Shown here: one piece after another, positions 42,385 through 50,877 of the stretch
Layout: every line of letters starts with the position of its first letter
Position numbering within the stretch: the first letter of the stretch is position 1
DNA from: CAYSRJ01 sp964521865
GTDB lineage: Bacteria; Spirochaetota; B62-G9; DRHN01
Direction of reading: 5' to 3'
Length of the DNA: 64,000 nucleotides
Assembly (NCBI GenBank): GCA_964521865.1
Contig: CAZFTJ010000002.1
Coordinates: 310,001 to 374,000, forward strand
Translations under genes and position numbers: made by a program
Notes under the pieces: generated by a model
Told to the model about the DNA's origin: nothing
What the model saw: only the letters and a program-made list of their open reading frames with translations
Database searches by the model: none

Positions 42385-43215
42385 TCATGCGTAAAAAAAT
42401 TGAAAAAGTGCATAGTATACCGGTACGCTCAGCAGTACGCTATCAAAAATGTCCAGAACCCCTCCGAGACCGGGCAGAAATGCGGACGAATCCTTCACCC
42501 CGGCCCGCCTCTTCAGCAGCGACTCGAGCATGTCACCGAAAGGAGCCGTCACGGACATGGCCAGGGCCAGCACAGCAACAGCAGAATAGCCGAGCCCGAT
42601 ACTCTCTCCGAACAGCAATCTGAATAAAAAGGCAACGAGCATCGTAATAAAGAAAGCGCCGGTGTACCCTTCGACACTTTTATTCGGGCTCGATTTTATA
42701 ATCCCCCGTGTACGGCCTAAAAAACTGCCTGTAAAATAGGCCCCGGCATCATTGCACCAGACGAGCAGCAACACAAAAGCCACTGCAGATCGTCCGTACG
42801 GCCTTTGACGTAAAAGTAAAAGAAGGCCGGGAAACAGGCCTGTGTATAAAAGGTTTGAAAGCAGTATCAAAATTCGTATTATCTTTTTTTTCTGCCTGTC
42901 AACAAATATACAAATAACAACTCCTGCTGCAATTCCTCCTGTGCAATACACAGTAACGTGCAAGGGAAGGCCGAGCAAAACGTGTACATAGAATGCGCAC
43001 ATTAAAAGCGCCGGCGGTATAATAAACAGGGCAGATATCGCCCGGCCCTGAGGAAGAGAAAACGCGCGTGCTGAAAGATAATACACTTCCCGCGATGCAT
43101 ACACACAAAGAATAAATAAAAAAATAAACAGAAGTACCGCATGGAAGTATCCGATAAAAACGGCAGAAGCGACAACGGGAATGAAGAGCACTGAAAAGAG
43201 AATGCGTTTACCCAT
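42385..43215 (-). CDS. cdsA: Phosphatidate cytidylyltransferase
   Basis: A 276-residue multi-spanning membrane enzyme making CDP-diacylglycerol from phosphatidate and CTP. The C-terminal signature SVTAPFGDMLESLLKRRAGVKDSSAFLPGLGGVLDIFDSV is closely conserved, and the core WCNDAGAYFTGSFLGRTRG matches CdsA. I start at ATG 43215, four bases after the uppS stop. It lies in the uppS-cdsA-rseP order; dxr, often found between cdsA and rseP, is missing here. Confidence 0.92.
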   Translation of the reverse strand: MGKRILFSVLFIPVVASAVFIGYFHAVLLFIFLFILCVYASREVYYLSARAFSLPQGRAISALFIIPPALLMCAFYVHVLLGLPLHVTVYCTGGIAAGVVICIFVDRQKKKIIRILILLSNLLYTGLFPGLLLLLRQRPYGRSAVAFVLLLVWCNDAGAYFTGSFLGRTRGIIKSSPNKSVEGYTGAFFITMLVAFLFRLLFGESIGLGYSAVAVLALAMSVTAPFGDMLESLLKRRAGVKDSSAFLPGLGGVLDIFDSVLLSVPVYYALFQFFYA

Positions 43216-43219
43216 TACT

Positions 43220-43960
43220 CTAAATTGCACCAAACCGTCTTTCCCTTTTCCCGTATTCAGATAATGCCTGATTGAAAATGTCTGCAGTGAAATCCGGCCA
43301 GAGCACATCGGTTACCCATAATTCCGCATACGCAATCTGCCATAGCAGGAAATTACTCACACGCATTTCACCGCCCGTTCTTATAAGAAGGTCGGGGTCC
43401 GGTATACCCCGTGTAAACAGGGAATCGGCGACCATCCTCTCGCTGATATCCGACGGATGCATCTCCTTTTTCTCGATCCGCGTACCGAGCAGTCTGCACG
43501 CCCGTACAATTTCAGCTCTTCCGCTGTAATTGAATGCGATACACAGGTGAAGATCACGCCGGTTGGCATTGTTTTTTTCCATATTGTCTATGATCCTGAG
43601 AACGGAGACGGGAAGGCCTTTCCGGTCGCCGACATGCACGAAGTACACACCGTCTCTCTTGAGCTTGTTGAACGATCGCCGGAAGAAAATCTGCGCGAGA
43701 CGCATGATGCCGTTTACTTCATACGCAGGACGCTTCCAGTTTTCTTTTGAGAAGGCATAAATTGTGAGGTATCGTACACCGTTGGACAGGCACGCATACA
43801 CGATTTCCTCCACCCTTTCCGCGCCGGCCAGGTGACCCTCGCTGCGGGGAAGACCACGCTCCTCAGCCCATCTGCCGTTACCGTCCATTATTATGGCGAC
43901 GTGCCGCGGTACAAGGGCCTCATCGGCTGCCGACACTGCTCCTTCATTTTGTCCGGCCAT
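43220..43960 (-). CDS. uppS: Undecaprenyl diphosphate synthase
   Basis: A 246-residue cis-prenyltransferase producing the undecaprenyl lipid carrier for cell-wall synthesis. HVAIIMDGNGRWAEERGLPRSEGH holds the catalytic aspartate and FPP-binding residues; TIYAFSKENWKRP, FNYSGRAEIV and PDLLIRTGGEMRVSNFLLWQIAYAELWVTDVLWPDF are the other family blocks. ATG 43960 is three bases after the frr stop. Full length. Confidence 0.95.
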   Translation of the reverse strand: MAGQNEGAVSAADEALVPRHVAIIMDGNGRWAEERGLPRSEGHLAGAERVEEIVYACLSNGVRYLTIYAFSKENWKRPAYEVNGIMRLAQIFFRRSFNKLKRDGVYFVHVGDRKGLPVSVLRIIDNMEKNNANRRDLHLCIAFNYSGRAEIVRACRLLGTRIEKKEMHPSDISERMVADSLFTRGIPDPDLLIRTGGEMRVSNFLLWQIAYAELWVTDVLWPDFTADIFNQALSEYGKRERRFGAI

Positions 43961-43963
43961 GAC

Positions 43964-44521
43964 CTACACTTCCATGATTTCTTCTTCTTTTGCCTCGAGA
44001 AGCTGATTTATCTTTTCAATATACTCATCAGTAATTTTCTGTATCTCTCCAATCGCTTTTTTCGAATCGTCTTCACTCACATGGCCCTCTTTTTCGGCGG
44101 CCTTGATCTCGTCGTTTCCGTCACGCCTGATATTCCGTATCGCAATCCGGGCATCCTCGGCCTTTCCCCTCGCCACTTTGACGAGTTCCTTTCTTCGCTC
44201 TTCGGTAAGGGCAGGAACTGCAATCCTGATCACTTTGCCGTCATTGTTCGGAGTGAGCATAAGGTCGGACTTATGAAAGGCCTTTTCAATATCCGCTAAA
44301 GAGCCCTTGTCCCACGGCTGAACAACGATAAGACGGGGCTCAGGAACCGAAATACTTGCAAGCTGCTTTAAGGGCGTTTTATTCCCGTAGTAATCAACCA
44401 TCAATCCATCCACCAGGCCTGCATTGGCCCTTCCGGATCTGATTTTTTTAAACTCTTCCTGCAGGCTTTCGATAGATTTGCCCATACGCGACTTAATCTC
44501 TGTCTTTATTTCCTCATACAT
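43964..44521 (-). CDS. frr: Ribosome recycling factor
   Basis: A 185-residue factor that, with EF-G, splits post-termination ribosomes. The three-helix-bundle sequence MGKSIESLQEEFKKIRSGRANAGLVDGLMVDYYG, then PLKQLASISVPEPRLIVVQPWDKG, and the RNIRRDGNDEIKAAEKEG region near the C-terminus are diagnostic. It lies three bases after pyrH in the conserved translation/membrane operon. Confidence 0.96.
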   Translation of the reverse strand: MYEEIKTEIKSRMGKSIESLQEEFKKIRSGRANAGLVDGLMVDYYGNKTPLKQLASISVPEPRLIVVQPWDKGSLADIEKAFHKSDLMLTPNNDGKVIRIAVPALTEERRKELVKVARGKAEDARIAIRNIRRDGNDEIKAAEKEGHVSEDDSKKAIGEIQKITDEYIEKINQLLEAKEEEIMEV

Positions 44522-44524
44522 GAC

Positions 44525-45232
44525 TTACTCCTTTATCAAGGTTCCTATTTCTTCTCCGCGGGCCGCTCTGACCAGCGAACCATCCCTGAAAATATTAAAA
44601 ACAATCATCGGAATACGGTTATCCCTGCACATGGACACCGCCGCCATATCCATGACATTCAGGCGCTTCCGGAGAACCTGATCATAGGTCAGTATGCGGT
44701 AAAAGGTGCTGTTTGCATACTTTTCAGGATCTCTGTCAAACACCCCGTCAACCTTCGTTGCCTTGAGAAATATATCCGCACCGATTTCGCACGCGCGGAG
44801 CGAAGCTGCGGAGTCAGTTGTAAAATACGGGCTTCCTGTTCCGCCCGCAAAGAGCACAACCTTATTTTCTTCAAGATACTTCAGGGTGCGCCGTAAAATG
44901 ACACCATCCGTCACTGTGCCTATTTCCAGCGCCGATTGCAGAACAGAGGGAACTCCGTTCGCCTTGAGAACCTCCTGCATGAGCATGCTGTTGATAACCG
45001 TGGCAAGCATACCCATGTAATCGGACTGTATCCGATCGAGACCGAAAGGTGTCAGATCGCGACCACGGACAATGTTTCCTCCGCCGAGCACTATGCCGAT
45101 TCGAGCGCCTTCGCTCCAAACACTCCTGATTTCCCGCGCAATCTGGTTGAGCGTGTCGAAATTGAAAACCGAGGTTGACCCGGAAACCGCTTCTCCGCTC
45201 AGCTTCAAAAGTATTCTCGTGTATTTGAGCAC
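44525..45232 (-). CDS. pyrH: UMP kinase
   Basis: A 235-residue bacterial UMP kinase converting UMP and ATP to UDP. RILLKLSGEA, IVLGGGNIVRGRD, the long TDSAASLRACEIGADIFLKATKVDGVFDRDP and VMDMAAVSMCRDNRIPMIVFNI are conserved. GTG 45232 follows the tsf stop by one base, with GGAGAAG upstream. It lies in the rpsB-tsf-pyrH-frr-uppS-cdsA order. Confidence 0.96.
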   Translation of the reverse strand: MLKYTRILLKLSGEAVSGSTSVFNFDTLNQIAREIRSVWSEGARIGIVLGGGNIVRGRDLTPFGLDRIQSDYMGMLATVINSMLMQEVLKANGVPSVLQSALEIGTVTDGVILRRTLKYLEENKVVLFAGGTGSPYFTTDSAASLRACEIGADIFLKATKVDGVFDRDPEKYANSTFYRILTYDQVLRKRLNVMDMAAVSMCRDNRIPMIVFNIFRDGSLVRAARGEEIGTLIKE

Positions 45233-45233
45233 C

Positions 45234-46094
45234 TTACTCTTCTCCGAGTTTGAACCGTGAAAATCTCTGCACCGTCACAGCAGTTCCTGCTCTATCGGAT
45301 ACACTCTTAATATACTCACCGACGGTGATAGCGCCGTCCTTCACATACTTCTGCTCGAGAAGACACGATTCTGAAAAAAATTTTTTCATCCTGCCGGAAA
45401 CGATTTTCTCGAGTATTGTATCGGGTTTTCCGCTCTCACGGGCCTGCTGTATGAAGATGTCTTTCTGCTCTTCGAGCAGCTCAACCGGAAAATCGTCCTG
45501 CGACAGGCTCACAGGGTCCATCGATGCAATCTGCAGAGACACGTTTTTCATCAGATCCTGAACATCCGCACTCCCGATGAGCTCCGTGTCATCGACCGTA
45601 TATTCGACTATAACACCAACCTTCCCGTCAAGGTGAATATATGAGTATAGCACACTTTTATCAGAATCGAAACTGTCGAACCGTGCAATCCTGCGAAGCA
45701 GAATATTTTCTCCGAAGGAAGCGGCCGCTTCCTTTATCCTTCCGGCTATTTCGTCCGGCAGGCTGCCGGTATCTGTTACGCCGAGATCGAGGAGCCTGAC
45801 GACAGTATCCTGCACGAAATCCTTGAATTTATCCGTTCTTGCTACAAAATCGGTTTCACAGTTTACTTCGGCCATTACAACCGAGTTTTTATCGCCGGTA
45901 TACGATACGGCAATAATGCCCTCCCTGGCTTCTCTTCCGCTTCTTTTCTTCGCCTCTGCAAGTCCCTTTTCTTTCAGATACTTTACGGCCTTTTCGAAAT
46001 CGCCGCCGCTTTCAATCAGCGCCATTTTGCAGTCCATTATACCGGCACCGGTCTTTTCTCTCAATGATCTAACATCCTGTGCATTAACAGCCAC
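45234..46094 (-). CDS. tsf: Elongation factor Ts
   Basis: A 286-residue nucleotide-exchange factor for EF-Tu. The opening VRSLREKTGAGIMDCKMALIESGGDFEKAVKYLKEKG and the VNCETDFVARTDKF core are clear. GTG at 46094 is preceded by AGGAGGAGA. It lies 32 bases after rpsB. The 286-residue length is normal for bacteria. Confidence 0.96.
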   Translation of the reverse strand: MAVNAQDVRSLREKTGAGIMDCKMALIESGGDFEKAVKYLKEKGLAEAKKRSGREAREGIIAVSYTGDKNSVVMAEVNCETDFVARTDKFKDFVQDTVVRLLDLGVTDTGSLPDEIAGRIKEAAASFGENILLRRIARFDSFDSDKSVLYSYIHLDGKVGVIVEYTVDDTELIGSADVQDLMKNVSLQIASMDPVSLSQDDFPVELLEEQKDIFIQQARESGKPDTILEKIVSGRMKKFFSESCLLEQKYVKDGAITVGEYIKSVSDRAGTAVTVQRFSRFKLGEE

Positions 46095-46126
46095 CTGTCT
46101 CCTCCTGTACGGTTAATTTTAGGAAA

Positions 46127-47443
46127 TTATTCCTTCTCAGACGGTTCTTCCGCACCCGTTTCTTCAGCATCCTTCCCATTCTTCCCCGATGCCGGCTCGG
46201 ACGATGCGATTTTTTGATCGTCCGATACCTCTCCGGACGTTTCTTGAACGGGGAATCGCGCTTCAGCGCGTTGAGGCTCTTCCCCGGTCGCTTCTGGAGC
46301 TTTTGTTTCAGGTCTATCCGCTGTTGTTTCCGCTTCCGGAGATTCGTGTTCCTTCCCGCCGCTTAGTGCTTCTTCTACCGCAGTTTCATGTTCATCCACC
46401 CCCGCTTCTCTATCCTCTTCAACAGGCTGCAGTATACGTCCGGCTTTATCTGTTTCAGTCGCCTCAGGTTCTGCAGGACCAGCCGATTGCCGTCCTGCAC
46501 CACGGTTCTGAACATCACCTGATTCTGTATGACCTTCATCGGCCGGCACTTCTGGAATGTGTCCTTTTGGTTGAGCCTGTGCTTCGGCTGCAGCCGGTTC
46601 GGCAGGAGCTTCCATTTCGACGCCGGTTTTCTCAGCTCCCTCATCCTCCGTCGTAATATACCCCTCTTCGACCTCCTCTCTCGCCTCCGCCTCTTCCCGA
46701 GCACGCTCCTCCTCTGCGAGGGATATTATCTCCGTTTCTTCAGCAACCTCGATCTTGCCCGCCTCATTCTGGCCTTCGATCACGGCAGAGGATATTACCT
46801 GCGCAAAAAGATTGATCGCCCGTATTGCGTCGTCATTACCGGGTATGGGATAGTCGATTCCGTCCGGATTGCAGTTGGTATCAACGATGGCAACGATCGG
46901 AATTCCCACACGCATCGCCTCTGCAATGGCAATCGCCTCTTTTTTCGGATCAATGATGAATATCATGTCTGGAAGCGTCTCCATGTCCTTAACGCCGCCG
47001 ATATTCTTCATGAGCTTCTCTTTCTCCCTGTTCAGCCTGATCACCTCCTTTTTGGTCATCAGGTCAAAGGAGCCGTCAACCTCCATCCTCTCCAGTTTCT
47101 TCAGCCGCATGATGCTCTTCTGAATGGTCGTGAAGTTTGTCATCATCCCGCCGAGCCATCGGTTTGATACATAGGGCATTCCGCATCTCGTCGCTTCTTC
47201 GACAATTGCCGACTGTGCCTGTCTTTTCGTGCCCACAAACAGCACGTTGCCGCCGTTCTTCGCAGCTTCCTTGACTGCATTGTATGCAATTTTAAGCTGG
47301 GCTATGGTCTTCTGAAGATCGATGATGTGAATTCCATTCCGCTCCGTAAATATATAGAACTTCATCTTTGGGTCCCATCGTCGGGTCTGATGTCCGAAGT
47401 GGACCCCCGCTTCCAGAAGTTCCTTCATTGTTACGATTCCCAA
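46127..47443 (-). CDS. rpsB: Ribosomal protein uS2 with long acidic C-terminal tail
   Basis: A 438-residue protein. Residues 1-228 are ordinary S2 (MKELLEAGVHFGHQTRRWDPKM, VLFVGTKRQAQ, NRWLGGMMTN, PIVAIVDTNCNPDGIDYPIPGNDDAIRAI). Residues about 229-438 are an extra low-complexity tail rich in Glu, Ala, Pro, Gly and Ser with many EE, AE and EPA runs and no repeats that I can align. Most S2 proteins end near residue 250; acidic extensions are known in some spirochaetes and others, but 200 residues is long. TTG 47443 follows GGAGGTG by seven bases. It leads the operon under a promoter about 190 bases upstream. Confidence 0.93.
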   Translation of the reverse strand: MGIVTMKELLEAGVHFGHQTRRWDPKMKFYIFTERNGIHIIDLQKTIAQLKIAYNAVKEAAKNGGNVLFVGTKRQAQSAIVEEATRCGMPYVSNRWLGGMMTNFTTIQKSIMRLKKLERMEVDGSFDLMTKKEVIRLNREKEKLMKNIGGVKDMETLPDMIFIIDPKKEAIAIAEAMRVGIPIVAIVDTNCNPDGIDYPIPGNDDAIRAINLFAQVISSAVIEGQNEAGKIEVAEETEIISLAEEERAREEAEAREEVEEGYITTEDEGAEKTGVEMEAPAEPAAAEAQAQPKGHIPEVPADEGHTESGDVQNRGAGRQSAGPAEPEATETDKAGRILQPVEEDREAGVDEHETAVEEALSGGKEHESPEAETTADRPETKAPEATGEEPQRAEARFPVQETSGEVSDDQKIASSEPASGKNGKDAEETGAEEPSEKE

Positions 47444-47511
47444 TTCTTTTCACCTCCATGAGTAATGTTTTTATCGCACGGGCATGGCCCGATTGCTGCC
47501 AGTTATTACAA

Positions 47512-47600
47512 TTATTATCCGGACACTTCGCATCCGGATAATGTCGAAGATACTGAAAGTACCGCCGGTGCAAGCACCAGGCGGCATTAAATTTTTCGAA
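47512..47600 (-). repeat. Composite hairpin repeat, copy 1 (in rpsB leader)
   Basis: ATTATCCGGA (47514-47523) and TCCGGATAAT (47533-47542) form a perfect 10-base stem around a 9-base loop. A second block, reading GGCGGCATTAAATT, lies 30-40 bases on, after a small hairpin of its own (CCGCC-GGTGC / GCACC-GGCGG, about 47562-47584). The same two blocks occur at 60930-60982, so this is a dispersed repeat rather than a leader unique to rpsB. Confidence 0.75.
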
Positions 47601-47634
47601 TACTCTGTACCGCCTGTACAGACTGTTGATGTGT

Positions 47635-47664
47635 AATATACCGACCGTACACTGCGTCAGTGAA
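47635..47664 (-). promoter_or_regulatory. Promoter of the rpsB operon
   Basis: On the - strand TTCACT (47664-47659), 18 bases, TATATT (47640-47635) gives a plausible promoter, with transcription starting near 47628 and a leader of about 185 bases that carries the hairpin repeat. Confidence 0.55.
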
Positions 47665-47685
47665 TACACCGCTATTACAGCCCTC

Positions 47686-47743
47686 AAAAAAAAATCCCTT
47701 CAGAGCAGCCGCCGTTTTGAGAAATCGAGCGGAGTCTGAGGGA
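47686..47743 (-). terminator. Terminator after maf
   Basis: On the - strand TCCCTCAGA (47743-47735) pairs with TCTGAAGGGA (about 47704-47695) with one bulge, then nine T (47694-47686). It fits an intrinsic terminator 150 bases beyond the maf stop, separating it from the rpsB promoter. A nearby stem (47747-47758 with 47766-47777) lies just before it. Confidence 0.6.
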
Positions 47744-47894
47744 CCCGTCCTTTAGAGAAAAAAACTCTCTTAAGGACATCTCATGCCGAAAACCTGTCCT
47801 GTCAGGCATACACCATGGATCAGCAGTCCGGAAATGATCCCTGCGCCACGGTATCACTCTTTCTCAAACAGCACACTGCTGCCGGAAGATGGAA

Positions 47895-48500
47895 TTACTC
47901 CTTTCTTGCCGGCCGATACAGGCCTGTACTTGTAAAGTATGAAAATTTCAACAAAAATCGGTACATTTCTTCCACAGGAAGCCCCATGACATTGTAATAG
48001 GATCCTTCAAGCCTCGCAACGAAGAGAGCTGCTTTTCCCTGCACAGCATACCCGCCTGCCTTGTCCCGCCATTCACCGGATTCTATATACATATCAACTT
48101 CTTCCGGAGCCAGGTGTGCAAAGTACACGTCGGTAACAGAACATGATGAGTAGTGCTTGCCTGTGCGTGCGTTCTTCAGCGTAATTCCCGAAAAAACCTG
48201 ATGTCTGTTCCCGCTGAGCATTTTCAGGAATCTGCGGGCCTTCTCGGGCGTAGGTGGCTTTCCAAGTATAGACCCGTTGAAACGTACAACTGTGTCAATA
48301 CCAAGTACAATCCCGTTTGAAAACGCCCCGGCTGCCCTATCAGTCTTCTTTCTCGATATATCGATGACTGCGGAACGTATGGAGCGCTTCCCGCCCAAAT
48401 CCTCGACAACGTCGGTGCCGTATTGGATAAATGGAATACCGAGCTGCTTTAAAATCTCGCTCCTCCGCGGCGATTTTGACGCCAGGATGATCGTATCCAT
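47895..48500 (-). CDS. maf: Maf-family nucleotide pyrophosphatase
   Basis: A 201-residue house-cleaning nucleoside triphosphate pyrophosphatase (dTTP/UTP or m7GTP type), historically named septum formation inhibitor. It opens with IILASKSPRRSEILKQLGIPF, holds VLGIDTVVRFNGSILGKPPTPEKA and the KAGGYAVQGKAALFVARLEGSYYNVMGLPVEEM C-terminal part. The motif Q-G-K-A-A-L-F places it with the YhdE/dTTPase-like side. ATG 48500 fits the family start. It stands alone between a transporter gene and rpsB. Confidence 0.92.
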   Translation of the reverse strand: MDTIILASKSPRRSEILKQLGIPFIQYGTDVVEDLGGKRSIRSAVIDISRKKTDRAAGAFSNGIVLGIDTVVRFNGSILGKPPTPEKARRFLKMLSGNRHQVFSGITLKNARTGKHYSSCSVTDVYFAHLAPEEVDMYIESGEWRDKAGGYAVQGKAALFVARLEGSYYNVMGLPVEEMYRFLLKFSYFTSTGLYRPARKE

Positions 48501-48719
48501 AAATCCTTGCGATCCCTCAATTTCAAAACTCTGTAAATCTACCGATAATTACCGTCCGTGTCAAGTGAATTGAAGTCCCTCGCCTTCACATTACCCTTGA
48601 TTTCTTCCTGAAAAACATTCATACTACCTCGATTACGGTTTTGTTCATTGAAATGCCGGTGCAGTTATTTGAAGTTTCGTCGTCCGGCAAATACGACCTT
48701 ACTATAAAAGAGAGACAAC

Positions 48720-49535
48720 ATGCTCGTACAATGGTTTATGCGTCTCGACCCGATTTTACAGGCTCTCGTTGCGACGGGATTCACCTGGTTTATTACCGCG
48801 CTGGGTGCTGCACTGGTTTTCTTTTTTAAATCCATTAATCGCAGGGTGCTCGATGGAATGCTCGGTTTTGCGGCGGGAGTTATGGTAGCGGCAAGTTTCT
48901 GGTCGTTACTTGCACCTGCCATCGAAATGGCAGTGAAGTCGGGCGGTAGTGCCTGGATGCCCGCCGTTGTCGGATTCATGCTTGGCGGGCTGTTTCTGCT
49001 GGGAATCGATAAAATACTTCCGCATCTTCATCTGGGCTATGATTTGAAGGATGCGGAGGGCTTACATACCCAGCTTCAGAGAAGCATTCTACTGGTGCTT
49101 GCGATCACCCTGCACAATATACCGGAAGGACTTGCAGTCGGCGTGGCATTCGGCGCACTGAAAGCGGGGTTCCCCTCCGCGACCCTCATCGGAGCTGTCT
49201 CACTTGCCTTCGGCATAGGGATACAGAACTTTCCGGAAGGAACCGCAGTATCCGTTCCACTCAGAAGGGAGGGATTTTCACGACTCAAGTGTTTCTGGTA
49301 CGGACAGCTCTCCGGCATAGTGGAGCCTGCGGCCGGTGTCATCGGAGCGGTTGCGGTTATAATGATGAGACCTCTGCTTCCCTATGCCCTTGCATTTGCC
49401 GCAGGAGCAATGATCTTTGTCGTGGTCGAGGAGCTTATTCCCGAATCCCAGGCGGACAGGAAAAGCGACGTTTCAACAATGGGCGCCATGATTGGATTTT
49501 CAGTTATGATGCTTCTCGATGTAGCTCTAGGGTGA
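48720..49535 (+). CDS. ZIP-family metal transporter
   Basis: A 271-residue inner-membrane transporter with about eight helices. Helices IV-V carry HNIPEGLAVGVAFG and GIGIQNFPEGTAVSVPL, the histidine and glutamate metal-site motifs of ZIP proteins (as in ZupT), and an HLHLG segment is in the loop before them. The family usually imports Zn or other divalent cations; in this form it is closest to the group often called ZIP-II or GufA-like. The ATG at 48720 follows a GAGAG. It lies 200 bases before a predicted metal exporter gene whose promoter carries a Fur box. Confidence 0.88.
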   Translation: MLVQWFMRLDPILQALVATGFTWFITALGAALVFFFKSINRRVLDGMLGFAAGVMVAASFWSLLAPAIEMAVKSGGSAWMPAVVGFMLGGLFLLGIDKILPHLHLGYDLKDAEGLHTQLQRSILLVLAITLHNIPEGLAVGVAFGALKAGFPSATLIGAVSLAFGIGIQNFPEGTAVSVPLRREGFSRLKCFWYGQLSGIVEPAAGVIGAVAVIMMRPLLPYALAFAAGAMIFVVVEELIPESQADRKSDVSTMGAMIGFSVMMLLDVALG

Positions 49536-49623
49536 ATCGTTTACACAGCAGTACAGTATGCATTAAAATAAGAATTTCTGTGGAACGAAATACGACCACA
49601 GCCGGTTTATTGAACATCTTCTC

Positions 49624-49676
49624 TTGATTAAATGTATAAAGATACGGTATATTATTAGTAATGATAATCATTATCT
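49624..49676 (+). promoter_or_regulatory. Promoter with Fur-type box before the exporter gene
   Basis: TTGATT (49624-49629), 18 bases, TATATT (49648-49653) is a good sigma-70 promoter. It is followed at 49657-49675 by a near-perfect Fur box: 17 of 19 bases match GATAATGATAATCATTATC, and TAATGATAATCATTA (49659-49673) is a perfect 7-1-7 palindrome. The box covers the expected start of transcription, so a Fur-family protein should repress the gene when loaded with metal. Confidence 0.8.
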
Positions 49677-49734
49677 TTTAATCTGTAATTCTTCATCAGA
49701 CCGGTGTATCAAAATCCTTCAGAAGGATTGTACG

Positions 49735-50763
49735 ATGCTTGACGTTCTGAAAGAATCGCTGATGATAACGAGCTTTGTTTTTGCGATGATGCTCGTGATC
49801 GAGTATGTCAACATCCTTACAAAGGGTGAATGGCAGAAAAAACTGACGAATCGCCTCTGGGGACAGTATGTGCTCGCAGCGGGTCTCGGAGCAATACCGG
49901 GTTGTCTCGGTTCGTTCGCGGTTGTCGCCATGTACACACACGGCGTTCTCGGTGTCGGTGCGGTGGTTGCCACCATGATTGCAACAAGCGGAGACGAGGC
50001 ATTCGTACTCTTTGCAATGGTACCGAAACAGGCGTCCGTCATTACCGCCGGACTGTTCATCCTCGGCATTGCAGCCGGATACTTCACCGACACTGTTATC
50101 ATGAAGAAAAGAAGAGCATTCAGGGACCAGCCCGATTACCAGTTTCCGATCCATCGTGAGGATTCATGCGCCTGCCTGCCACGGGGAAATATTCTTGCGC
50201 AGTGGAGGAAGTGCATACCGGCTCGCGGTATGCTCTCCATTGTACTCGTTACCATTATCATAACATTCGCAGCCGGTATTCTCGGGCCTGCTCGATGGAA
50301 CTGGATTCGTATTACGATTCTCGTCGTCGGCACAACAGCTCTATTTATCGTAAGCACTGCTCCAGACCACTTTCTCGACGAGCATCTATGGAAACATGTT
50401 GTGATGAAGCATGTACCGAGAATTTTTCTCTGGACGGCCGGAACCCTGTTTATTCTTTTTTTTCTGACGGAATATCTGGAGGTTGACCTGGAAAAAATAG
50501 TTCAACAGGGTAAATGGTTCATTCTCTTCACCGCATGTCTGATCGGGCTGATACCCGAATCAGGACCTCACCTTCTTTTTGTGACCCTCTATGCGCAGGG
50601 TTTGATACCGGTCAGCATCCTGCTCGCCAGCTCTATCGTGCAGGACGGCCACGGCATGCTTCCGATGCTTGCCTACTCGCGGGCTTCATTTTTGAAGATA
50701 AAGGGTATTAATTTCGCCTTCGGTCTCGTGCTGGGAGCGATCGTGATGCTTCTGGGTTTCTAA
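49735..50763 (+). CDS. Predicted 10-TM heavy-metal/manganese exporter (ArsP_2-type)
   Basis: A 342-residue polytopic protein of the family annotated as putative 10-TM heavy-metal exporter or putative manganese transporter (ArsP_2/DUF2899). Two-fold features include GAIPGCLGSFAVVAMYTHGVLGVGAVVATMIATSGDEAFVLFAMVP and the repeat LIGLIPESGPHLLFVTLYAQGLIPVSILLASSIVQDGHGMLP. The soluble loop between them carries cysteines (CACLPRG) and histidines. I start at ATG 49735 (AGAAGGA eight bases upstream). It is preceded by a Fur box. Metal identity is inference; Mn or Fe fits the box. Confidence 0.75.
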   Translation: MLDVLKESLMITSFVFAMMLVIEYVNILTKGEWQKKLTNRLWGQYVLAAGLGAIPGCLGSFAVVAMYTHGVLGVGAVVATMIATSGDEAFVLFAMVPKQASVITAGLFILGIAAGYFTDTVIMKKRRAFRDQPDYQFPIHREDSCACLPRGNILAQWRKCIPARGMLSIVLVTIIITFAAGILGPARWNWIRITILVVGTTALFIVSTAPDHFLDEHLWKHVVMKHVPRIFLWTAGTLFILFFLTEYLEVDLEKIVQQGKWFILFTACLIGLIPESGPHLLFVTLYAQGLIPVSILLASSIVQDGHGMLPMLAYSRASFLKIKGINFAFGLVLGAIVMLLGF

Positions 50764-50877
50764 GAGGATAATACAATCAGGTTTTATTTAAACCGGATGA
50801 TATACGGCCATGAAAAAAGAAGTTGTGAAATTATTTATTTAATATTATTACTATAATCTCTGTCGATCGCCTCCGTG

